Source: an uncultured Bacteroidota bacterium
GTDB taxonomy: Bacteria > Bacteroidota > Bacteroidia > Chitinophagales > Chitinophagaceae
Assembly: GCA_946480675.1 (NCBI GenBank)
Contig: CAMLKS010000152.1
Span: 1 to 6,230, forward strand
DNA: 6,230 nt
Direction: 5' to 3'
Position numbers and translations under genes: made by a program. Below the pieces are notes generated by a model. It had not been told where the DNA came from and searched no databases. It saw only the letters and a list, made by a program, of their open reading frames with translations. Shown here piece after piece: positions 1 to 4,789 of the stretch (its first letter is position 1; the number at the start of each line of letters is the position of its first letter).

Positions 1-12
1 TTTTGAAAACTT

Positions 13-1134
13 TTAGAGATGAAACTGGATGCCAGCCATGCCACCTATATTGATGCCATTGAAGTAATCCCAATAGGTATCAGACCACAGGTAGTTGTTA
101 GACATTTCATCGCCGTTGTAATCATTGCTATGATAATGATTGAGCGTTGGGCCAGCGAATATCTCCACCTTGTTGCCTATCATAAAGGCCGGTAATACGC
201 GCAGCGAAGACCTCATATAGCTACCTTCATAAAACCTGGCAAAGGCGCTGCTGGTAGCTTCTACATTTATCCGGAAGCCTTTTGATACAGGGATATGCAC
301 ACCCAGGCCGGCTTCTAATGCATACATTTCTTTATTACTGCGCAGGTTGGCACCCACACCTATCACACCATACATTACCCGGCCTCCGGAACGGAAAGTA
401 GTAAGTGCGGTAAGGTTTTCATCTATGGTGAAACCTATGGCTTTTTCACCTTTCTTGATGATATTGATAATGCCTATCGGGAAGTCGCTGCTATCGGCAA
501 TATTGATGAAACCTGCTACCTGCACACCGCGTACTTCTTTTGCTACGTTAATGAAGCCTGCAATTTGCATGTTGGCATCTTCGGCCACATTGATAAAGCC
601 TGCTAGTTGCGGGCTTTCGGCATGCTTGGTCACGTTTACAAAACCTGCTACCTGTGTGCCATATACCGCCTTTGTAGTTACATTGGCAAAACCTGCACCT
701 TGAAAGCCTGTAACAGCACCTGTGGATACATTGGCAAAACCAGCCAGTTGTGCACCCTTTACATCCTTAGCCATATTCAGGAATCCCGCAGCTTCTACGC
801 CTTTTACGTCATTCTTTACAGTATTCATAAAGCCTGATGCTACAAGGCCATTTGCATTGTTGAATATGTGTGTAGAGAAACCACCTAATACAACACCATC
901 TGTATTGTCGAATATGATATTGCTGATACCGGAACCGCAGAAGCCTATCTCTGAGCGGGACACGCCGGCTATGGCATGCAGTGATAGCACATTGGTATAT
1001 TCTTTTGCATTGATACCGTTGCTGCTGATAGGATAGATCAATCCTATGTGTGCCATACGCAGTTTTAATGGCTGGGCAGTTGCAGTGGCAGATATAAGTA
1101 ACACTGTGGCGATAGTAGCTAATCGTTTCATCAT
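13..1134 (-). CDS. Exported surface repeat protein (QVAGF-N repeats plus C-terminal beta module)
   Basis: A 373-residue protein of unknown function, probably in the outer membrane or on the cell surface. Residues 1-20 form a signal peptide (basic MMKR, hydrophobic core, ATATA then Q). Residues 80-216 are nine repeats of 14-16 residues with core Q-(V/L/I)-A-G-F-x-N-(V/I), and a tenth degenerate unit follows. Residues about 230-373 have alternating polar and hydrophobic, glycine- and aromatic-rich stretches, suggesting a small beta-barrel (inference). The repeats resemble what I recall as the LA_2272-type surface repeat family. From about residue 200 to the end it is visibly related to the C-terminus of the 616-residue neighbour upstream, sharing V-R-G-x-Q, I-N-I-A-D-(S/T)-S, G-L-G, S-K-x-F and G-P-(S/T). 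It lacks the STN and carboxypeptidase-like domains. Two consecutive ATG codons (1132-1134 and 1129-1131) could start it. It lies 65 bases after the neighbour's stop and has its own candidate ECF promoter, so it may be an output of the sigma factor. Confidence 0.9.
   Translation of the reverse strand: MMKRLATIATVLLISATATAQPLKLRMAHIGLIYPISSNGINAKEYTNVLSLHAIAGVSRSEIGFCGSGISNIIFDNTDGVVLGGFSTHIFNNANGLVASGFMNTVKNDVKGVEAAGFLNMAKDVKGAQLAGFANVSTGAVTGFQGAGFANVTTKAVYGTQVAGFVNVTKHAESPQLAGFINVAEDANMQIAGFINVAKEVRGVQVAGFINIADSSDFPIGIINIIKKGEKAIGFTIDENLTALTTFRSGGRVMYGVIGVGANLRSNKEMYALEAGLGVHIPVSKGFRINVEATSSAFARFYEGSYMRSSLRVLPAFMIGNKVEIFAGPTLNHYHSNDYNGDEMSNNYLWSDTYWDYFNGINIGGMAGIQFHL
487..897 (-). repeat. Tandem 14-16-residue coding repeats (nine units) in the 373-residue protein
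   Basis: Residues 80-216 divide into nine units of 16, 16, 15, 16, 16, 15, 14, 15 and 14 residues. The consensus is G-x-Q-hydrophobic-A-G-F-x-N-V, followed by a variable 5-8 residue stretch rich in A, K, D and T. The units have diverged in DNA, so this is a protein-level repeat and not a recent expansion. A repeated surface solenoid is the likely fold, but that is inference. The last units (residues 188-216) are the most alike. Confidence 0.85.
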
Positions 1135-1155
1135 AATTCTTTGTTTAGAATTATG
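1132..1155. repeat. Perfect 9-bp inverted repeat over the -10 half-site and start codon
   Basis: The arms cataattct (1132-1140) and agaattatg (1147-1155) are exact reverse complements separated by the 6-base loop ttgttt. On the minus strand the second arm ends in the ATG at 1134-1132, and the first arm overlaps the TGTCATA half of the candidate promoter. It could be an operator for a dimeric regulator or an mRNA hairpin hiding the start codon. The arms are AT-rich, so any hairpin would be weak. It is not a terminator, because no T-run follows on either strand. Confidence 0.5.
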
Positions 1156-1181
1156 ACACCATGCTGCGTTTTTACCCCTAT
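1152..1181 (-). promoter_or_regulatory. Candidate ECF-sigma promoter upstream of the 373-residue gene
   Basis: On the minus strand ATAGGGGTA (1181-1173) is followed after exactly 14 bases by TGTCATA (1158-1152). The same two blocks with the same spacing occur upstream of the sigma gene at 4708-4679. The arrangement, a G-rich -35 block and a GTC-containing -10 block with about 15 bases between GGGGTA and GTC, resembles ECF promoters in general. A transcript starting about 6-8 bases downstream would leave a leader of only about 10 bases before the ATG at 1134. Assignment to the sigma factor in this window is inference. Confidence 0.6.
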
Positions 1182-1199
1182 CGCGTTATTGCAAAATTT

Positions 1200-3050
1200 T
1201 TAAAAGAAGGTGAGGCCTACATTCCAGCCTATCCAGCTATACCAGTTCCTGTCGTGCTGCGTAGGTGCTATGCCGCTTGTACGCAGGTCTTTGCGGAAGG
1301 CTTGCTGAAAGTTGGTTTGGTTAGTATTATAGAAGTTGTAAGATGGGCCACCAGTAATAGCAATGAATTTATGTAGTTTATAGTTAAGGTTAACCTGACC
1401 TTTGTATAGCCAGTTGCTGGCTTCCCAATCGCCGAGGTGCAAGTATTGCATAGATATTTCGGAGCTTATGGAAAAGCGCTTGCTTATTTTCAGTTCATGC
1501 CCCAAACCATAGCCCAGCCCGAATACCTGCTGGAAAGAACCTGCATTGAGGCCAGCGAATATTATATTATACAGTTTTTTATTGCCTAGTTTGATGGCGG
1601 CATTTACATTCATCGCTTCACTGGTAGATATGGTCAGTTTATGATAGCCTTTCCAGATGAAATTGATGAAGCCTATGCTCATGCCAGACGAAGTATCGGC
1701 TATGTTGATGAGTCCTATTTGCATGCCCCTTACATCTTTTGCAAAGTTGAAGATGCCCGATACCTGTACGCCTGTCATCACACCGAAGGTGGAGTTAGCA
1801 ATACCTGCCACCTGTACGCCATCAGCGTCTTTATTAACATGGTTGGCTACGCCTGATACCTGCACACCATCCAGTTCGCCAATAACGGAATTGGCAACAC
1901 CTGCTACTTGTACACCATCTGTTTTCTTATTGGTATAATTGAATACGCCTGCTACCTGGCCGCCATCTACACCATCTTTTGCAAAACTGGCCACACCGCC
2001 TACTTGCACGCCCCGCACATTGCCCGATGAATGGTTATATATACCACTCACCTGAGAGCCTATTACCTTGCCTTTGGCATAATTGCTGATGCCTGCTACC
2101 TGTACGCCCGTCGCGGTATCCAGTATGTTATTGTGCAGGCCTGCTATCTGGAAGCCATCCAGTGCGCCACCTGCCAGGTTGAAAAGACCTGCTACCTGTG
2201 CATAGCGCACATCTTTCTTTACGATGTTGAACAATCCGCCCAGTTCAAAACCATTGACACCGGCCGTATAGCCACCCAAAAGGTTGAATGAAAATTTATT
2301 CACTACTTGTGTGCTGAGCTTGCCTTGCGTGCTAAGCCCGGGTAGCACTGAACCCTGGTATGGCTTGTTCACAAAATATTTACTCAGGTTGATACTTTGC
2401 ATACGCTGGCGCGATGAGAGGAATAAGCGCCCGAACCAATTGCGTTCCACACCGGTATGTTGTGTTACTACAAAAGAATCCAGTTCGAAAGCCTGTGATG
2501 CCAGGACAACCGAAAGCTCTGTATTATAATTGGCCCTGCAAACAATCATAGTATCATGATACCATGATTTGCTTATATACAAGTTGGCTGCTGCCTGCCT
2601 GTCTTTCAGCTTTAACTTGAAATAGCCTTGTTCATTGGTCATGGTGCTGACAAACTGCCTGCGTTCATATACACTGGCGTAGGGTAGTTTTTCGCCTGTA
2701 GTGGCATCGGCCACGTACCCTGTAGCATACCAGTATTGGTTGGCGGTGCTTTCTATAATGATATGGTTGCCCGATTCGGTATAAACATACATGCCATCAA
2801 AAAGCATGTCCAGCACTTGCCGGACAGTCTTATTTCGGATACTAAGGTTTACCGAGGTATCGCGCCTTATGATATTGCTATTGTAAGAAAAATAGAAATT
2901 GCCTTGCCTGCTGATGATCTTTAACGCTTCGGTTACCTTCTTGCCTTTTATATCTATGTTTACTTGTTTGTTCAGTAAAGATTGGCCATGGCTATGGCTG
3001 GCAATGGTTATGAATAGTAATAAAATGGCTAAGCGGTGTAAATAATTCAT
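1200..3050 (-). CDS. STN / carboxypeptidase-regulatory-like surface repeat protein, putative signalling receptor
   Basis: A 616-residue exported protein. Domains in order are: signal peptide 1-22 (ending S-H-G before QS); STN domain about 23-101, the periplasmic signalling domain that in TonB-dependent transducers contacts FecR; carboxypeptidase-regulatory-like fold about 108-185 (T-G-E-K-L-P-Y-A-S-V, T-N-E-Q-G-Y-F-K-L); a TonB-box-like strand ELDSFVVTQ at 189-197; a linker; twelve 14-16-residue repeats at 269-457 with core Q-V-(A/S)-G-(V/I)-x-N; and a beta-rich C-terminal module about 470-616 ending V-G-L-T-F-F, as in outer-membrane barrels. A TonB receptor would have a plug and a 22-strand barrel of about 600-700 residues after the TonB box, and none is present here. 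The gene starts 12 bases after the FecR stop, so it is co-transcribed with sigma and anti-sigma. I infer that it is the outer-membrane partner of FecR. Its ligand is unknown, and it could instead be a structural surface protein. The ATG at 3050 is directly followed by the signal peptide, supporting this start. Confidence 0.92.
   Translation of the reverse strand: MNYLHRLAILLLFITIASHSHGQSLLNKQVNIDIKGKKVTEALKIISRQGNFYFSYNSNIIRRDTSVNLSIRNKTVRQVLDMLFDGMYVYTESGNHIIIESTANQYWYATGYVADATTGEKLPYASVYERRQFVSTMTNEQGYFKLKLKDRQAAANLYISKSWYHDTMIVCRANYNTELSVVLASQAFELDSFVVTQHTGVERNWFGRLFLSSRQRMQSINLSKYFVNKPYQGSVLPGLSTQGKLSTQVVNKFSFNLLGGYTAGVNGFELGGLFNIVKKDVRYAQVAGLFNLAGGALDGFQIAGLHNNILDTATGVQVAGISNYAKGKVIGSQVSGIYNHSSGNVRGVQVGGVASFAKDGVDGGQVAGVFNYTNKKTDGVQVAGVANSVIGELDGVQVSGVANHVNKDADGVQVAGIANSTFGVMTGVQVSGIFNFAKDVRGMQIGLINIADTSSGMSIGFINFIWKGYHKLTISTSEAMNVNAAIKLGNKKLYNIIFAGLNAGSFQQVFGLGYGLGHELKISKRFSISSEISMQYLHLGDWEASNWLYKGQVNLNYKLHKFIAITGGPSYNFYNTNQTNFQQAFRKDLRTSGIAPTQHDRNWYSWIGWNVGLTFF
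1680..2246 (-). repeat. Tandem 16-residue (48-bp) coding repeats, twelve units, in the 616-residue protein
   Basis: Residues 269-457. Units 1-10 are each exactly 16 residues, starting at 269, 285, 301, 317, 333, 349, 365, 381, 397 and 413. Units 11 and 12 shorten to 15 and 14 residues. The consensus is Q-V-(A/S)-G-(V/I/L)-x-N-x7-G-V. The DNA units are imperfect copies of 48 bp, visible on the plus strand as recurring cctgctacctg-like strings. The strict register suggests one rung of a beta-solenoid per unit, which is inference. The shorter last units match the 14-16-residue spacing seen in the paralogue downstream. Confidence 0.88.
2460..2486 (-). other. TonB-box-like segment (residues 189-197) of the STN repeat protein
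   Basis: ELDSFVVTQ lies just after the carboxypeptidase-regulatory-like domain. In SusC-type and other Bacteroidota TonB receptors an L-D-E-V-V-V-T-like segment sits at this point, before the plug. Here no plug follows. It may be an active TonB contact or a relic of a receptor ancestor. The assignment rests on position and likeness only. Confidence 0.4.
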
Positions 3051-3062
3051 GCAGGCAATATG

Positions 3063-4037
3063 CTATTTGAGTATGATACGGTTGCCCGTTTTTTCAACAT
3101 GTATATTGAATGTCTCACTAATGACCTGCAATATACTATCCAGCGATTCGTTGTGGAATGTGGTTGTAAGTGGCAGGTTATACAGTTGTGCGTTGGCTAT
3201 TTCTATTTTCACATTGTACACCTCGCTCAATACATCGGCCAGTCGCCAGAGTGGAGTGGCATTACATACAAACTCTTTGGTGCGATAATAGTTATAAAGC
3301 TCATCGGTGCTTTGCTCTTTTACCGGTGCATCGGCATTTCTACGTACGGTGGCTTTCTCTTTCGGATTTAATACAACACCTTTATTGTTTTTGCTTACCT
3401 CTACTATGCCGGTTTCTACTACTACTTCTGTTTTGGTATGATTACTCTTTACATTAAAAGAAGTGCCTACCACTTTTACCGTTACTTCATCCACTGTTAT
3501 ATAAAAAGGCTTGCTTTTATCCGGTGCCACATTGAAGAAGGCTTCACCATCCAGTTCTACATCACGGGTATTGCCTCTGAAATGCTTCGGATATTTTATA
3601 GTAGAATTTTTGTTCAGCGTTACTACTGAGCCATCAGGCAGGGTTTGCGTAAGGATATTATTGTCTGAATGCAATGCTATCATTCGGCCACTATCTACGG
3701 TGTAATAAGTAGCCCAACCTATACCTATCATTAATATAAGTATAGCTGCTACGCGCATCCACTGCATGGGCCTGAAAGATACTGTTTTAGCCTTGTGGCT
3801 ATCTTGCTGTGCTACACGTTGCTGAAAGCGTAGCCAGGCGGCATTTTCATCAATAGTACTGTTTACGGCTAGCTTTTTACTTTCATTCCATATCAGGCTA
3901 AAGTGGTCAAAGTGTTTTTTATTGGCTGCATCGGCTGCTATCCATTGCTGCACATGCGCCGCTTCCTCACTGGTAGCCTCGCCCAGCAGGTATTTCACCA
4001 GCAGGTCATCTGTCATCGGGCTTAGATTTCTGTTCAC
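3063..4037 (-). CDS. FecR family anti-sigma factor
   Basis: A 324-residue inner-membrane anti-sigma factor that would hold the adjacent sigma factor inactive and release it on a signal from an outer-membrane STN domain. The cytoplasmic N-terminal part (about 1-92) includes D-D-L-L-V-K-Y-L-L-G-E-A-T, typical of Bacteroidota FecR proteins. One membrane helix lies at about 95-112 (V-A-A-I-L-I-L-M-I-G-I-G-W). The periplasmic FecR domain (about 119-212) shows L-P-D-G-S-V-V-T-L-N, F-R-G-N-T-R-D-V-E-L-D-G-E-A-F-F-N-V and V-V-G-T-S-F-N-V. A C-terminal DUF4974/STN-like domain covers about 255-322. Length and order are normal for the family. The start is GTG at 4037-4035, preceded by the purine-rich AAAGAAGAAAAAA and only 13 bases after the sigma stop. 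An ATG at 4016-4014 (residue 8) is an alternative without an obvious ribosome site. It belongs to one operon with the sigma and STN-repeat genes. Confidence 0.95.
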   Translation of the reverse strand: MNRNLSPMTDDLLVKYLLGEATSEEAAHVQQWIAADAANKKHFDHFSLIWNESKKLAVNSTIDENAAWLRFQQRVAQQDSHKAKTVSFRPMQWMRVAAILILMIGIGWATYYTVDSGRMIALHSDNNILTQTLPDGSVVTLNKNSTIKYPKHFRGNTRDVELDGEAFFNVAPDKSKPFYITVDEVTVKVVGTSFNVKSNHTKTEVVVETGIVEVSKNNKGVVLNPKEKATVRRNADAPVKEQSTDELYNYYRTKEFVCNATPLWRLADVLSEVYNVKIEIANAQLYNLPLTTTFHNESLDSILQVISETFNIHVEKTGNRIILK

Positions 4038-4050
4038 TTTTTTCTTCTTT

Positions 4051-4617
4051 TTACATGTTTAGCAATATCACCCATAGTATAGGTAAAAAGTCGGCCAGTT
4101 TTATGCGCATCAGTTTCAGGGCTTTGCCCATCTGGTTTTCCACCGTTTTTATCGAAAGCCCCATTTTATCGGCTATTTCGCGGTATTTCATATCCTCAAA
4201 CCTGCTCATGTGGAAAATGGTGCGGCATTGTTCCGGCAACTCGCTCATGGCTTGTGCTACCCGTTCCTCCAGTTCTACTATTCTGCCTTTTCCTGCATTT
4301 TCGTCGGCCTCGCTCATACTCTTTACTGCAAATGACTGATAACTGGCTTTTACTTTTTCGTGCTTCAGGTAATTCAGGCTTTCGTTGTATACCGCCCTGT
4401 ACAGGTAGGCAGATACCGACTGCAGAGATTGCAGCTGTTCTTTTTTCTCCCACAGCTTGCAAAAGATGTTCTGTACCACCTCTTCGGCAGTGTCTTCGTC
4501 TTTTACAATCGTGCAGGCATAGGCGTGCAATCTCTTAAAATGAGATTTGAAAACCTGTTCAAATACAGCATCTGCATCGGTATTTACCAATACTATGGGG
4601 CTGGCACTGTTTTCCAT
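4051..4617 (-). CDS. ECF RNA polymerase sigma factor (FecI-like, Bacteroidetes type)
   Basis: With the start used here the protein has 188 residues, the usual size for this family. Region 2 covers about 17-82 (F-E-Q-V-F-K-S-H-F-K-R-L-H-A-Y-A, D-T-A-E-E-V-V-Q-N-I-F-C-K-L-W-E). Region 4 covers about 115-173, with the helix-turn-helix Y-R-E-I-A-D-K-M-G-L-S-I-K-T-V-E-N-Q-M. A hydrophobic tail (L-P-I-L-W-V-I-L-L), often seen in Bacteroidetes ECF factors, ends it. The frame is open upstream to a TTG at 4698-4696, but those 27 extra residues are unlike the family and would begin inside the candidate promoter. I therefore chose the ATG at 4617-4615. No strong Shine-Dalgarno sequence precedes it. AAGAAGGA lies further upstream, next to a short out-of-frame ORF. 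The sigma factor should direct transcription of its own operon and perhaps of the 373-residue gene. FecR, encoded next, is its presumed anti-sigma partner. Confidence 0.93.
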   Translation of the reverse strand: MENSASPIVLVNTDADAVFEQVFKSHFKRLHAYACTIVKDEDTAEEVVQNIFCKLWEKKEQLQSLQSVSAYLYRAVYNESLNYLKHEKVKASYQSFAVKSMSEADENAGKGRIVELEERVAQAMSELPEQCRTIFHMSRFEDMKYREIADKMGLSIKTVENQMGKALKLMRIKLADFLPILWVILLNM

Positions 4618-4678
4618 TCTGTAGGCCGTGAGTCTGGCATCAAAGATAATTCCTTCTTTCAACGCGCGCACTTTATAG

Positions 4679-4708
4679 TACGACAACCACTTATGCAAAT
4701 ACCCCTAT
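4679..4708 (-). promoter_or_regulatory. Candidate ECF-type promoter of the sigma/FecR/STN-repeat operon
   Basis: On the minus strand ATAGGGGTA (4708-4700), 14 bases, then TGTCGTA (4685-4679). It matches the element upstream of the 373-residue gene at all nine positions of the first block and six of seven in the second, with identical spacing. Transcription would start near 4672, giving a leader of about 55 bases to the ATG at 4617. The position just before the sigma gene fits autoregulation, which is common for ECF factors. That this sigma recognises it is inference. Confidence 0.6.
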
Positions 4709-4732
4709 GCGGATGCGGGATTTTTTTTCAGG

Positions 4733-4762
4733 AAAGGAAAAAGGCCGGATAATTCCGGCCTT
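4733..4762 (-). terminator. Rho-independent-type terminator after the sorting-domain gene
   Basis: A perfect 9-bp GC-rich stem, aaggccgga (4741-4749) and tccggcctt (4754-4762), has a 4-base loop. On the minus strand it is followed by TTTTT, then CC and TTT. It lies 28 bases after the stop codon of the gene ending at 4790 and before the sigma promoter, so it separates the two transcription units. The A-run on the other side of the stem is short, so action on the plus strand is less likely. Confidence 0.8.
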
Positions 4763-4789
4763 CCTGGTTTGTTTATAGTTTGATATTCT

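Noticed and set aside
1..12. ttttgaaaactt as a terminator of the 373-residue gene
   Set aside because: It is AT-only apart from two bases, has no stem of useful stability, and the window ends before any downstream structure can be judged.
1156..1199. Possible terminator between the 616-residue and 373-residue genes
   Set aside because: The stretch after the stop is AT-rich (AAAAATTTT) but has no GC-rich stem followed by a T-run, so read-through from the upstream operon is likely.
487..2246. Repeat arrays as CRISPR or phase-variable microsatellites
   Set aside because: The units are contiguous, in frame and diverged in DNA, with no conserved repeat and unique spacer pattern and no short perfect tandem tracts. 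They are protein-coding repeats.
347..2291. Several open frames of 60-120 codons on the plus strand across the repeat regions (for example 347-703 and 1657-1938)
   Set aside because: They are antisense to strong genes, rich in repeated T-C-T-P or C-Y-L-Y strings that simply mirror the coding repeats, and have no promoter, signal peptide or recognisable domain. The periodic codons of the true genes keep the opposite frames free of stops.
4641..4648. TATCTTTG on the minus strand, matching the Bacteroidota housekeeping -7 consensus TAnnTTTG, 23 bases before the sigma ATG
   Set aside because: No TTG-type -33 element lies at the expected distance upstream; the sequence there is GC-alternating. 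A weak second promoter remains possible, but the duplicated bipartite element is better supported.
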